Positions 9,866 to 19,209 of a DNA stretch of 64,000 nt are shown here, piece by piece. The notes beneath the pieces are model-generated. The model searched no databases. It was not told the origin of the DNA and worked only from the letters and a program-made list of their open reading frames with translations. Made by a program: the position numbers and the translations under genes. The stretch is from Allorhizobium sonneratiae (GTDB lineage: Bacteria > Pseudomonadota > Alphaproteobacteria > Rhizobiales > Rhizobiaceae): the NCBI RefSeq assembly GCF_023700755.1, contig NZ_JAMKOJ010000008.1, positions 62,001 to 126,000 on the forward strand, written 5' to 3'. The first letter of the stretch is position 1. Every line of letters starts with the position of its first letter.

Positions 9866-10534
9866 TTAACCCGCCAGTGACAGCACGGTATTGACGGCGG
9901 CGGCGACCAGAACTGTATTGAAAAAGAAGGAAACGACGGCATGGGCCAGATTCATCCGCCGCATGGATGAGGTGGTGATGGCAACGTCGGAAGTCTGGGC
10001 TGTCATGCCGATGACAAAAGAAAAATAAAGAAAATCAGTGCCGTCCGGTTCTGCTGTTTGCGGAAATTCCAGTCCCTTATCCTGTTGCAGCCCATCTGGT
10101 CCTTGCCGATGACGCCAGAAACGATGCGCATAATGAGCTGCGAACATGGTGTGAATGGTCAACCAACCCAGAATGACCGAGACAAAAGCCAGTCCGACTT
10201 CCACATTGCTGGGATTATGGGCGCGGTTAAGGGCATTAAATAGTGCGATCACAGCGGCTATGACGGCAAACAGCGTGATGAATAGAATGACCGGCGCGGG
10301 TTCGTCATCGCGCTCCGGGCTGGCCTTCAGCTTTGCCGATGACATGCGGGGAATGCGTTTGGCCATCATTCCCAGATAGATGAGGAAGAAGACGATGGCC
10401 GCCGCTTCGATCGCCAGACGCGGCTGCAGAAACAGGCCGAACGCAAGGGTGATCGCCATGCCGGTGAGCGCAAAGTAAAAGGGACTGTGGCGGCGTTTCA
10501 GCCGCAAATAACGTTGATGGGACTGGTTGGCCAT
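9866..10534 (-). CDS. DUF1345 family membrane protein
   Basis: A 222-residue integral membrane protein of unknown function. It has about five hydrophobic segments and the DUF1345 hallmark near the C-terminus (FSFVIGMTAQTSDVAI, followed by a serine/methionine/arginine stretch and a final membrane helix). A positively charged linker occurs around residues 60-80. The start is well placed, with GGGAGAG about five bases before the ATG. It stands alone between the convergent lpxB and a mosaic repeat region. No role can be inferred from the neighbours. Confidence 0.8.
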   Translation of the reverse strand: MANQSHQRYLRLKRRHSPFYFALTGMAITLAFGLFLQPRLAIEAAAIVFFLIYLGMMAKRIPRMSSAKLKASPERDDEPAPVILFITLFAVIAAVIALFNALNRAHNPSNVEVGLAFVSVILGWLTIHTMFAAHYAHRFWRHRQGPDGLQQDKGLEFPQTAEPDGTDFLYFSFVIGMTAQTSDVAITTSSMRRMNLAHAVVSFFFNTVLVAAAVNTVLSLAG

Positions 10535-10607
10535 TATGCTCTCCCTGACAGACGTCTACGTGTTATCGAACGCCACGGAATAGTTGGAGCGTTTGAACCT
10601 GTTTGCG

Positions 10608-10860
10608 AGAGCATTGTCCCGAGAAAAGTGCTGACTGCATCATTCCTTAAATCGGGTGAGATTTAAGGTGAAAATGATGCAGCAGATGAAACGTGCTACA
10701 GCGAGTTTTGTGCGCCATATTGGGCGCGCAAAACTCGCTGTAGGGGTTTTTTGTTCGGAAATGCGCAAGAACAAAAAGGTAGAGCATTTATATAGAAAAG
10801 TGGAATCGCTTCGGATTGCTCCGAAGACTGGCTCTCACATTTCGTTCCAATGATGTTGAT
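10608..10860. repeat. Intergenic mosaic repeat with two long hairpins
   Basis: The 386-bp gap upstream of the DUF1345 gene is mostly repeat sequence. 10608-10631 is a 24-base unit whose exact reverse complement lies at 11629-11652. 10636-10681 is a hairpin (CCTTAAATC / GATTTAAGG plus outer TGCATCATT / AATGATGCA, with a small bulge). 10696-10743 is a second hairpin with 21-base arms (CTACAGCGAGTTTTG... / ...CAAAACTCGCTGTAG) followed by six Ts at 10747-10752. A partial copy continues to about 10840. From memory, this build resembles the intergenic mosaic elements of rhizobia. The second hairpin may also end transcripts. Confidence 0.75.
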
Positions 10861-10920
10861 GGAATAGGCGGTTCTGAAGTAAGGGGACGGGCGGTGTTCA
10901 TCGTATCAAGTGCATGCGCT

Positions 10921-11385
10921 TCAGGCTGTCACACGACGACATAACTGTTCGAGTGCCTCCAGAAAGCGGGAGCGATCGCGCGGGCTGAAGGCGGCATTAT
11001 AGCCTTTGCTTTCCCCGGTTTCACGCAGGTGCTGACCAAGATCGCGCATGGCCGATGCCATGCCGATATTGCCGTTATCAAAGATCCGGCCTGTCGGACC
11101 CGTGACCAGCGCGCCAGCCTGAACACAACGCGATGCAAGCGGAATATCTGCTGTGACCACGATGTCACCGTGACCGACGCGTTCGGCAATCCAGTTATCG
11201 GCGGCGTCGAAGCTGTTTGAAACAATCACATGGCGTACCATGGGATCGCGGGAAGGTCTGAGGCCGGAATTGGCAACGAAAATAACCGGCAAACCGTGTC
11301 GTTGCGCCACTTTCAATATTTCTGCCTTGACCGGGCAGGCGTCGGCATCGACATAAATGCCATGCTCGACAGGATGATCGGTCAT
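10921..11385 (-). CDS. YaiI/YqxD family protein (UPF0178, DUF188)
   Basis: A 154-residue protein of the UPF0178 family, a PIN-like fold of unproven function. It begins GIYVDADACPVKAEI, the conserved acidic N-terminal block, and later has DIVVTADIPLA and a GRIFDNGNI segment, as usual for the family. The frame runs 28 codons further upstream, but AAAAGGA lies seven bases before the ATG at 11385, which gives the normal N-terminus. The gene is flanked by inverted copies of a mosaic repeat on either side. Confidence 0.85.
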   Translation of the reverse strand: MTDHPVEHGIYVDADACPVKAEILKVAQRHGLPVIFVANSGLRPSRDPMVRHVIVSNSFDAADNWIAERVGHGDIVVTADIPLASRCVQAGALVTGPTGRIFDNGNIGMASAMRDLGQHLRETGESKGYNAAFSPRDRSRFLEALEQLCRRVTA

Positions 11386-11545
11386 TGTCATTCCTTTTCT
11401 GCTCTGATGCCGGCTTGGTGACGATGTTCTCATCCATAATGTCATAAAGGGCAGTGGAATGATCGACAAACATCAAATTCTTTAAATTCCACTCAAAGCC
11501 TAACGTTGCTCGTGGTTTTCATGCTGCCGACATTTGCTTTCAACC

Positions 11546-11652
11546 GTTAGAGCGGTTCACTGTGTCACGGAAACACCAAATCGCTCTAACTCTTTGTTTC
11601 TACGCATTTCCGGAGGGAAAACCGCTACGCACTTTTCTCGGGACAATGCTCT
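11546..11652. repeat. Second mosaic repeat copy, inverted relative to 10608-10631
   Basis: Contains a perfect inverted repeat with nine-base arms (GTTAGAGCG at 11546-11554, CGCTCTAAC at 11582-11590). Then comes the unit GCATTTCCGGAGGGAAAACC, and last a 24-base module at 11629-11652 that is the exact reverse complement of 10608-10631. These modules match what I remember of repeats scattered through Rhizobium and Agrobacterium intergenic regions. The last two bases overlap the stop codon of the upstream hypothetical gene. Confidence 0.75.
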
Positions 11653-12058
11653 AAAACGCGACATGCTCGGGATGAGGTTGTGCGAATTCCGTTAGACCGG
11701 TTGGTACAAAAGGCAAAAGTTCGATTATTCTTGCCAGCAACCGCTGTTCTGTTTGTGAGTTGGCAACGCCGAACGTGGTGAAGATGCGTTCGATCCACTG
11801 CATCTTGGCGGTGTTGAGCCAGCGTTCGGGCGCCATGACAAAGACGATGTAATGGGCGATCTGTTCGATGAAATAATCCGGCCATTCCGGACATTTTTCC
11901 GGACAGCAGTCATTCAGAACCAGAAGTGTCAGTGCATCTTCGCGCGAGCGCGCGCCCTGGGGCATCCCATAGGTTTTCAGAAGGATCACGTCATGCCGAT
12001 CCATCCTGCTCTTTCCGGCAATCATATTGGCCGGAAAGGAGAGGCGAAAATCTCTCAT
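11651..12058 (-). CDS. Hypothetical protein, 135 residues
   Basis: I do not recognise a family. The protein is soluble, with no signal peptide or membrane span. It has a cysteine-rich spot (NDCCPEKCPEWP, around residues 49-60) followed by a helical stretch rich in Trp, Phe and Ile. GAGGA lies eight bases before the ATG, supporting a real gene. The stop codon (11651-11653) overlaps the edge of the mosaic repeat, so the original C-terminus may have been changed by repeat insertion. Base composition is like the neighbours. Confidence 0.6.
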   Translation of the reverse strand: MRDFRLSFPANMIAGKSRMDRHDVILLKTYGMPQGARSREDALTLLVLNDCCPEKCPEWPDYFIEQIAHYIVFVMAPERWLNTAKMQWIERIFTTFGVANSQTEQRLLARIIELLPFVPTGLTEFAQPHPEHVAF

Positions 12059-12220
12059 TTTTTATGTCCTCGTTTCATCATGAAACCGGAAATGGGTCTA
12101 GGGCATGAGGTCTTGCAACCAGCCTAATAAGTGTGGTTACTCAACTTTTAATATGTGCGGAAACGAGCCATAGTGCCAAAAATGGTTGTGTCCTTATTCC
12201 CTGTCGGGTCAGGGCTGACA

Positions 12221-13153
12221 TCATGCCGCGAGCTCACTCTGGCGGGCTCGTACCTGTTCCCGCCAAAGTATGAAGAGACCGGAGGCGACAATGATAACAA
12301 TGCCGAACCATTTGGACAGGCTGGGAAAATCACCGAAGAGCCAGTAGCCGAGTATGGTTGCGGCGATGATCTCGAAATACTGAAAGGGGGCCAGCACAGA
12401 CAGCGGTGCCATACGAAAAGCCTTCACCACCAGAAGATGAAGATAGCCGGAGAGAACACCCAACAGGATCAGCAGCCAAAGCCCCTTGGCTGTTGCAGGC
12501 AAGGATGGCGTGAAATCAGGATTTCCTGCTTTGGTGCCTATGAGGATCATGAGACCCATGAAGAAAGTGCCGCCCATTCCGGCCATGGTCTGCATGGTCA
12601 TCGGCGAATCGGCCATGCCGATGGCCCGGTTCAAAAACATGTAGAGGGCAAAGAGAAAAGCGCACAGCACGGGCAGAAGCGAGGTCAAGCCAAACAGGGC
12701 AAAGCTCGGCTGAATGACGATCATGGCACCGCAAAAGCCAATCAAAATGGCCAGCCATCGCCGCCAGCCGACCCGCTCTTTCAGAAACATCGCCGAAAGG
12801 GCCGTGAGCATGAAGGGTTCGACGAAGTAGATCGCGAACACATCAGCAAGCGGCATATATTTCACCGCCGCAAAGAAGCAGAGCGACGCCGCCCCATGCA
12901 GGGCTCCGCGCAGCAGGTTCATCAAAGGGCGTTTCGCCGAGAAAGCGGAGCGGCCATTCAGCAGAAGCAGAAAGGGCAGGGTGCACGAGAGCTGGAAGAA
13001 AAAGCGGTAGAAGGTCACTTGCCCCGGCGACATGTTTTCGACATTGGCCATGTATTTGGCGATGGCATCCATGCACGGCAAAACCAGCATGGTGCCACCC
13101 ATCAGCATCATGCCACGAACAATGCTGGACGAATCGTTTGAAAAAGCTGTCAT
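12221..13153 (-). CDS. EamA/DMT family transporter
   Basis: A 310-residue inner-membrane protein with ten predicted spans in two EamA halves, the layout of drug/metabolite exporters; the substrate is unknown. Recognisable features are the conserved first helix, FYRFFFQLS in helix 2, and LLGVLSGYLHLLVVKAFRMAP in the second half. It is a single gene with a short gap to the allophanate hydrolase gene, on the same strand, so read-through from the guanidine operon is possible. The ribosome binding site and ATG lie inside a hairpin (13151-13173). Confidence 0.85.
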   Translation of the reverse strand: MTAFSNDSSSIVRGMMLMGGTMLVLPCMDAIAKYMANVENMSPGQVTFYRFFFQLSCTLPFLLLLNGRSAFSAKRPLMNLLRGALHGAASLCFFAAVKYMPLADVFAIYFVEPFMLTALSAMFLKERVGWRRWLAILIGFCGAMIVIQPSFALFGLTSLLPVLCAFLFALYMFLNRAIGMADSPMTMQTMAGMGGTFFMGLMILIGTKAGNPDFTPSLPATAKGLWLLILLGVLSGYLHLLVVKAFRMAPLSVLAPFQYFEIIAATILGYWLFGDFPSLSKWFGIVIIVASGLFILWREQVRARQSELAA

Positions 13154-13173
13154 CGGGGTCCCTCACCCCGATG
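13151..13173 (-). promoter_or_regulatory. Hairpin that holds the EamA start codon
   Basis: On the coding strand an eight-base perfect inverted repeat (CATCGGGG / CCCCGATG) encloses a seven-base loop that carries the likely Shine-Dalgarno GAGGGA. The ATG is part of the downstream arm. Such a structure would hide the start codon in the mRNA. Seen directly in sequence; a control role is inference. It could also act as a weak terminator for transcripts on the other strand. Confidence 0.5.
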
Positions 13174-13208
13174 AATGAGCACAGGCTGATGAAGCTTGCA
13201 AGCCGTGA

Positions 13209-15014
13209 TCAGGCCTTGCGCGACGCAATATAAGCGCGCCAGCCACCATGGGCTGTGACGTCTTCAGCACCCTGTAGCGCATGCGCTTCGCAGAGAAAAC
13301 CGGACACCTGCTCACCATCCTCCAGCGTTACCTTGCCGATACCGAGAGGCGCCGGAATCTGGGCAGTGAAGCGACCGAAGGCGGCGGCTGGCAGTTTCCA
13401 CACCTCGACCTCCAGACCCGGCCCGGCAAAGCCCGGCTCGCGGAGCAGGCCTGGTTTCGGCGGCGTGGTGTTGGGCAGGGCAAACAGCCGGTAATCGGCG
13501 GCGGTGCGGCAGCGCCGCACCAGAAAACCGCCGGGTCCGGTGAGTTCGTGATTGAGCGGCATCCCGGTCAAATGCGCGCCGACCACGACGATCTGGATCA
13601 TGCCGTCATCCGCAGCCTTGACCTTGCTGTCTTCCGGCAGGCGGGCGGCCTTGTCCTTGCCCATGCCGCAGTCTGCGGCGCGGTGCAGGGCATCGGCGAA
13701 GGGAGCAAGGGCATCGTCGCTGAATTCGGGTCCGATCAACATGACACCCGCAGGAAGATGGTCGTCCTCATCGAAGCCTGCGGGAATGGCGATGGCCGCA
13801 CAGCCCATCAGGTTGGCAAAATTGGTGTAGCGCCCGAAATGGCCGTTGCGGGCAATCGGGTCGGCCAGCATGTCCTCGACCGTATAGGTGGTCGGCGAGG
13901 TCGGCAGCATCAGCACATCCACCTTGGCCCATTCAGCCCGCATCTGCTGGCCCAGTGCGCGCAGCCGGTAAAGCCCCTCAAAGGCATTGACGGCGTCATA
14001 GGCTTTCGCACCTTCGATGATGCTGCGCACCGTGGGGTCAAAATCCCCGGCATTGCTGTCGAGAAAATCTTTCACGGCCGCCAGCCGTTCCGCTACCCAG
14101 GGGCCGTTGTAAAGCAGTTCTGCCGCCTTGCGGAAGGGGGCGTAATCGAAGGGAACGATGTCAGCGCCCAAGGTTTTCGCCCGCGAGATGGCGGCGTCAT
14201 AGAGCGCTTCAAAGGCGGTATTGCCGAAAAATTCGCGCTCTCCCTCGGCCAGAACGCCGATCTTCAGTGCCGTTGCGGGAAGGCTTGCGGGGCTGGCCGG
14301 GCGGGAGAAGGGGTCGCGCGCGTCATAGCCGTCCATCACTTTACGGATCGTCACGCCATCGCCAACGGTTGCGGCAAAGACGGTGACGACATCGACGCTG
14401 CGGCAGGCCGGCACCACGCCGGAATTCGGCACCAGACCCGGTGTCGGCTTGATACCGACAATGTTGTTGAAGGCGGCGGGCACCCGGCCCGATCCCGCCG
14501 TATCGGTGCCGAGCGCAAAAGTGGCAAGGCCCGAGGCCACGGCCACTGCCGAGCCGGAGCTGGAACCGCCCGACACATAGGCCGGATCGAAAACCGAACG
14601 CGGCGCGCCATAGGGCGAGCGCGTGCCATTCAGTCCGGTGGCGAACTGGTCGAGATTGGTCTTGCCGATGACGAGTGCGCCTGCTGCCTTCAGCCGCGCC
14701 ACCACGGTGGCGTCGTCGAGAGGCTCGTAGGCATAGGCCGGGCAGGCTGCCGTGGTTGGCAGATCCTTGACGTCAATATTGTCCTTGACCGCAAAGGGAA
14801 TGCCCCAGAGCGGCAGGCTGTTTGGCTCCGGCGCACGCGCGATCAGTGCCTTTGCCGCGTTGCGCAGATCCTCATCGGCTGTCGGCGTGATGAAGATCGC
14901 CGGATCGGCAGAGGCGTTGCGGCGGGCAATCACCTCCTCCACCAGAGCAAGGGGCGAAAGCCCCTCTGCATAGGCGTTGCGCAGCGTGGTCAGGTCAAGA
15001 ATGGTCGGCAGCAT
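13209..15014 (-). CDS. atzF: Allophanate hydrolase
   Basis: Splits allophanate into two ammonia and two carbon dioxide, the last step of the ATP-dependent urea or guanidine route. The 601-residue protein has an N-terminal amidase-signature domain with Lys77 (in AVKDN), the serine cluster GGSSSG at residues 149-154 and nucleophile Ser175 in DTAGSGR. These form the Ser-Ser-Lys triad of the family. A C-terminal domain of about 130 residues is typical of AtzF-type hydrolases. The start codon overlaps the last base of the carboxylase gene, so both are in one operon. The name DUR1 is used when the two are fused; here they are separate. Confidence 0.93.
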   Translation of the reverse strand: MLPTILDLTTLRNAYAEGLSPLALVEEVIARRNASADPAIFITPTADEDLRNAAKALIARAPEPNSLPLWGIPFAVKDNIDVKDLPTTAACPAYAYEPLDDATVVARLKAAGALVIGKTNLDQFATGLNGTRSPYGAPRSVFDPAYVSGGSSSGSAVAVASGLATFALGTDTAGSGRVPAAFNNIVGIKPTPGLVPNSGVVPACRSVDVVTVFAATVGDGVTIRKVMDGYDARDPFSRPASPASLPATALKIGVLAEGEREFFGNTAFEALYDAAISRAKTLGADIVPFDYAPFRKAAELLYNGPWVAERLAAVKDFLDSNAGDFDPTVRSIIEGAKAYDAVNAFEGLYRLRALGQQMRAEWAKVDVLMLPTSPTTYTVEDMLADPIARNGHFGRYTNFANLMGCAAIAIPAGFDEDDHLPAGVMLIGPEFSDDALAPFADALHRAADCGMGKDKAARLPEDSKVKAADDGMIQIVVVGAHLTGMPLNHELTGPGGFLVRRCRTAADYRLFALPNTTPPKPGLLREPGFAGPGLEVEVWKLPAAAFGRFTAQIPAPLGIGKVTLEDGEQVSGFLCEAHALQGAEDVTAHGGWRAYIASRKA

Positions 15015-18000
15015 CAGTTCGTCTCCAGAATGGCAATCACATCGCCGGCTTTTACCGTCCGGCCGGGGGCCGCACGCAGTTCACGCAGAATTCCGCTTGC
15101 GTGGGCAGTTACGGTCACTTCCATTTTCATCGATTCGATAATGGCAATCGGCTCTCCGGCCTGAACGGTCTGGCCTTCCTCGACCAGAAGCCGCCACATA
15201 TTGCCCGGCACGGCGCTTTCGACGCCGATGCAGCCGGGTGGCACATCGCCGTCAAGGCCGGGGCCACCCCCGTCATCCACCTGAAACGTATCGAGGCCCT
15301 GATCCTTCCAGCGCTGGCGCTCGGCCTCGAAGGACGCCTGTTGCTGTTGCTTGAAGGCGGCAATGCCACTGGCATTGGCGGCAAGCTCGGCCTCATAGGC
15401 ACCATAGGAGAAACGGCCCTCTTCGATGCGGATCGGATAGGCCCCATGCGGAAAGGCGTCACGCGCTTCCATCAGTTCGTCGTGACTGACGGGGAAGAAG
15501 CGAATGCGGTCGAAGAAATCGAGAAGCCAGGGCCTGGTGAAGACCGGCGTTTTGCGCCATGTGTTCCACACCTGAATGGTGCGGCCGAAGAGCTGATAGC
15601 CGCCCGGCCCCTCCATGCCATAGATGCACATATAGGCCCCGCCGATGCCAACGGCATTTTCCGGCGTCCAGGTGCGGGCGGGATTGTATTTCGTTGTCAC
15701 CAGCCTGTGCCTCGGATCGAGCGGTGTTGCCACGGGAGCACCAAGATAGACGTCTCCCAGCCCCATCACCAGATAGCTGGCGTTGAAAATCGTCTGCTTC
15801 ACCGCCTCTTCATCGGCAAGCCCGTTGATGCGGCGGATGAACTCGATATTGGAGGGGCACCAGGGCGCATTTGGCCGCACCAGTTCCTGATATTTGCGCA
15901 TGGCAAGCTCTGCCTCTGGATCGTTCCAGGAAAGCGGCAGATAGACGGTGCGGCTCGGCACCGTGACAACGCGCATATCGGGCAGGCTCTTTTCGATCTC
16001 CTGCAATTGTCCAAGTAGCCGGTGGCGTGGCAGTGACGCGCCGTCATAATGGATCTGCAATGAGCGGATGCCAGGGGTGAGATCGATCAGGCCGGGCAGT
16101 TTCGCCGCCTGTACCGCTTGCATCAGCAGATGGATGCGCAGTCTCAGTCCGATATCAAGCTGCATCTCGCCATATTCGACCAGCAGATTGTCATCGCCCT
16201 GACGGCGATAGGTGACGGAGACGGGGCCGGATTGGTCTGCTCCAATGATTGGAGAGCCGGTTTCGGCCGGGAGGCGTTTGACGACTGGACCGGCGAGAAG
16301 CTCTGTATCCCGTGCCACGGGATAGAACCGGATTTTATCCCCCGGCTTGAACTGCCCCATCTTCCACTGCTCATCCGCCGCAATCACCGCCGGGCAGACG
16401 AAGCCGCCGAGGCTTGGGCCGTCTGGACCGAGAATGATCGGCATGTCGCCGGTGAAATCGATGGCGCCGATGGCATAGGCATTGTCATGCAGGTTGGAGG
16501 GGTGAAGGCCTGCCTCGCCGCCATCGCTGCGCGCCCATTTCGGGGCCGGGCCCATCAACCGCACGCCGGTGCGGGCGCTGTTGAAATGCACCTCGTAATC
16601 GGTGGAGAACAGGGTTTCGATGTCCTCATCCTGAAAGAAATCCGGTGCGCCATGCGGACCGTAAATCACGCCCACCTGCCAGTGGCGGGAAAGTTCCGCG
16701 GGTTCCTGTGCTGGCTTTGGTGCGGATTGAGGCGCACGCGCCAGCCGCAGCACATGGCCGGCTTTCAGCGTGCCGGTGGCATGGCCGCCGAACTGGCCAA
16801 GCCCGAAGGTGGCGCGGGAACCCAAAACGACAGGGGCGGCAAAGCCGCCGGAGACGGCAAGATAGGCGCGCTGGCCCGCCCCCTCGATGCTGCCGATGGC
16901 AAGCGTCTGTCCTGCCTTGATCGGAATGGCCGTATCATGGGCAATGGGCGCGCCATCCAGCATCATTGGCATGACGGCCCCCGCCAGCGCCACCGTCACA
17001 TCGGAGAAGAATGTCAGCATCGGTCCCGAGACCGTCAGCTCCAGCGCCGCTGTTTCATCGTCATTGCCCACCAGCCGGTTGGCATGGCGGAAGGAGCGCT
17101 CATCCATTGGCCCGCTCGGCGGCACGCCGACATGCCACAGCCCCAGCCGTCCCGGCAGCTCCTGAAGGCTGGATTGCGCGCCGGGGGCGATCACCTCCAC
17201 CACATCCGGCACGAAGCGGAAATCCTTCAGCGCCGTGGTGGCGACATCGGCACTTTTGAACAGATCGGAGGCGGCAATGGCTTTCAGATAATCGAGATTG
17301 GTTTCGATGCCTGATATGGAAGAACCGTCCAGCGCCTGCTGTAAAGCCGTGATGGCCGCCTCACGGCTTTCGCCGGACACGATCACCTTGGCCAGCATCG
17401 GATCGTAAAAGGGTGTTACTTCGGTGCCGGTCTCGATCCAGCCATCGACGCGCACGCCTTGCGGAAACTGCACCTCTGTCAGCAGCCCGGCGCTGGGGCG
17501 GAAATCGGCATGGGGCATTTCCGCATAGAGGCGGGCCTCGATGGCGGCCCCTTTCGGGGTGAGGTTTTCCGTGCCGGTCAGCACATCCTCACCCGCCGCC
17601 TGCCGGATCATCCATTCGACGAGATCGATGCCGAAGACTTCTTCCGTGACCGGATGCTCGACCTGAAGCCGTGTGTTGACCTCGAGGAAATAGAATTCCT
17701 GCCGGGCCGGATCGTAGATGAATTCCACCGTACCGGCGGAGCGATAATTCACCGACCGACCCAGCGACACCGCCGCTGTGTGCAGACGCTGGCGCACATC
17801 ATCGCTCAAGCCCGGTGCCGGGGTTTCCTCGATGACCTTCTGATTGCGCCGTTGCAGCGAGCAATCCCGTTCGCCAAGCGCAATCACCCGTCCTTCGCCA
17901 TCGCCGAAGATCTGTACTTCAACATGGCGCGCCTTGGCGACGAAGCGTTCGAGATAGACACGGGCATCGCCGAAACTGGCCTTTGCCGTGCGCTGCACGC

Positions 18001-18544
18001 TGTCGAAGGCCGTTTTCAGCGCTGCCGCATCGGCGCAGAGCTGCATGCCGATGCCGCCGCCGCCGGCGGTGGATTTCAGCATCACCGGATAGCCGATCCG
18101 CTCGGCCTCGCTCAGCGCCTCCTCGGCGCTGTCGAGCAGGGCACTGCCGGGCAGAAGCGGCACGCCGCTTTTCTCAGCCAGTTCCCGGGCGGTGTGTTTC
18201 AGCCCGAAAGCGGCGATATTGGCCGGTGTGGGGCCGATAAAGGCAATGCCTTCCTGCGCCAGCCGTTCGGCAAAGCCGATATTTTCCGACAGAAAGCCAT
18301 AGCCCGGATGCACGGCCTCAGCTCCCGTCGCCTTGCAGGCGGCAATCACCGCCTCGACATCGAGATAGCTTTGGGCAGCCGGTACCGGGCCAAGCCGCAC
18401 CGCTTCATCGGCGAGTTGCACGGCTTTGGCAAAGCGGTCGGCATCGGAATGCACGGCAACCGAGGCAATGCCCATTTTCCGGAGCGTGCGGATGATCCGC
18501 ACGGCGATTTCGCCGCGATTGGCAATCAGAACCTTTTTGAACAT
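15014..18544 (-). CDS. Urea/guanidine carboxylase, biotin-dependent
   Basis: A 1176-residue biotin enzyme that carboxylates urea or, in riboswitch-linked operons, guanidine. Order of domains: biotin carboxylase with ATP-grasp (about 1-450; start MFKKVLIANRGEIAVRIIRT), carboxyltransferase halves of the KipA/KipI type (about 460-1070), and a C-terminal biotinyl domain. The carrier lysine is Lys1140 in ESMKMEV, where most biotin enzymes have AMKM. The guanidine-I riboswitch at the head of the operon and the two DUF1989 genes beside it argue that guanidine is the true substrate; the residues that choose between guanidine and urea were not checked. Confidence 0.92.
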   Translation of the reverse strand: MFKKVLIANRGEIAVRIIRTLRKMGIASVAVHSDADRFAKAVQLADEAVRLGPVPAAQSYLDVEAVIAACKATGAEAVHPGYGFLSENIGFAERLAQEGIAFIGPTPANIAAFGLKHTARELAEKSGVPLLPGSALLDSAEEALSEAERIGYPVMLKSTAGGGGIGMQLCADAAALKTAFDSVQRTAKASFGDARVYLERFVAKARHVEVQIFGDGEGRVIALGERDCSLQRRNQKVIEETPAPGLSDDVRQRLHTAAVSLGRSVNYRSAGTVEFIYDPARQEFYFLEVNTRLQVEHPVTEEVFGIDLVEWMIRQAAGEDVLTGTENLTPKGAAIEARLYAEMPHADFRPSAGLLTEVQFPQGVRVDGWIETGTEVTPFYDPMLAKVIVSGESREAAITALQQALDGSSISGIETNLDYLKAIAASDLFKSADVATTALKDFRFVPDVVEVIAPGAQSSLQELPGRLGLWHVGVPPSGPMDERSFRHANRLVGNDDETAALELTVSGPMLTFFSDVTVALAGAVMPMMLDGAPIAHDTAIPIKAGQTLAIGSIEGAGQRAYLAVSGGFAAPVVLGSRATFGLGQFGGHATGTLKAGHVLRLARAPQSAPKPAQEPAELSRHWQVGVIYGPHGAPDFFQDEDIETLFSTDYEVHFNSARTGVRLMGPAPKWARSDGGEAGLHPSNLHDNAYAIGAIDFTGDMPIILGPDGPSLGGFVCPAVIAADEQWKMGQFKPGDKIRFYPVARDTELLAGPVVKRLPAETGSPIIGADQSGPVSVTYRRQGDDNLLVEYGEMQLDIGLRLRIHLLMQAVQAAKLPGLIDLTPGIRSLQIHYDGASLPRHRLLGQLQEIEKSLPDMRVVTVPSRTVYLPLSWNDPEAELAMRKYQELVRPNAPWCPSNIEFIRRINGLADEEAVKQTIFNASYLVMGLGDVYLGAPVATPLDPRHRLVTTKYNPARTWTPENAVGIGGAYMCIYGMEGPGGYQLFGRTIQVWNTWRKTPVFTRPWLLDFFDRIRFFPVSHDELMEARDAFPHGAYPIRIEEGRFSYGAYEAELAANASGIAAFKQQQQASFEAERQRWKDQGLDTFQVDDGGGPGLDGDVPPGCIGVESAVPGNMWRLLVEEGQTVQAGEPIAIIESMKMEVTVTAHASGILRELRAAPGRTVKAGDVIAILETN

Positions 18545-18547
18545 GGT

Positions 18548-19198
18548 TCAGACCTCACTGTCCCAGACCAGAACGCGCACCGGGGTCGGATCGAAGCCAT
18601 TGCACGGATTGTTGATCTGCGGGCAATTGGAAATCACCAGCAGCACATCCATCTCCGCCTTCAGTTCGACGAAATCGCCCGGCGCGGAAATGCCATCGAC
18701 AATGGTCATCTCGCCCGAGGGTTCGATCGGCACATTCATGAAGAAATTGATGTTCGGCACCACGTCACGCTTGCTCATGCCGTGTCTGGACACTTCCAGC
18801 ACGAAATTGTCGCGGCAGGCATGGAGATATTTGGTGCCATGGCCGAAGCGGACCGTGTTGCTCTCGCAGGAGCAGGCACCTGCCGAGGTGTCATGGCGTC
18901 CGCAGCTGTCGGCCACCATGGTCAGCATCACCCGGCCTTCGTTGGAGATGATCTTCGTGCCGGTGGAGATATAGGCCGCACCCTGTTCTCGCATCGTATC
19001 CTGGCTGGAATAACGCTCGGAAAAATCCTCGGCATTGTAGAAGAGCGTATCGACGGCCTGCTGACCGTAACTGTCTTCAATGCGCAGAATCTGGCCTTGT
19101 TTCACCAAGGTGGAAAAGGGCGCTTCCGCCGGGATGAAATGCTCCTGCACGGCATTGTCCGGTACGCGGGCGGGGGAGGTAGCTTTGAATTGGGACAT
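18548..19198 (-). CDS. DUF1989 protein, urea-carboxylase-associated protein 1 (carboxyguanidine deiminase subunit)
   Basis: A 216-residue member of DUF1989. Published work on guanidine users shows that two such proteins (CgdA/CgdB) together convert carboxyguanidine to allophanate and ammonia, bridging the carboxylase and the hydrolase. Conserved features include a cysteine-rich block (DSCGRHDTSAGACSCESN) and the C-terminal NCPQINNPCNGFDPTPVR, typical of the shorter associated protein. GAGGAG precedes two ATGs; the one at 19198 has correct spacing, that at 19204 is too close. The stop is three bases before the carboxylase gene. Which of the two subunit names applies was not settled, so no symbol is given. 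Confidence 0.88.
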   Translation of the reverse strand: MSQFKATSPARVPDNAVQEHFIPAEAPFSTLVKQGQILRIEDSYGQQAVDTLFYNAEDFSERYSSQDTMREQGAAYISTGTKIISNEGRVMLTMVADSCGRHDTSAGACSCESNTVRFGHGTKYLHACRDNFVLEVSRHGMSKRDVVPNINFFMNVPIEPSGEMTIVDGISAPGDFVELKAEMDVLLVISNCPQINNPCNGFDPTPVRVLVWDSEV

Positions 19199-19209
19199 GT
19201 TCATTCTCC

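Noticed and set aside
10656..10853. A 65-codon frame between the DUF1345 and YaiI-family genes
   Set aside because: Lies entirely within hairpin-forming mosaic repeat sequence.
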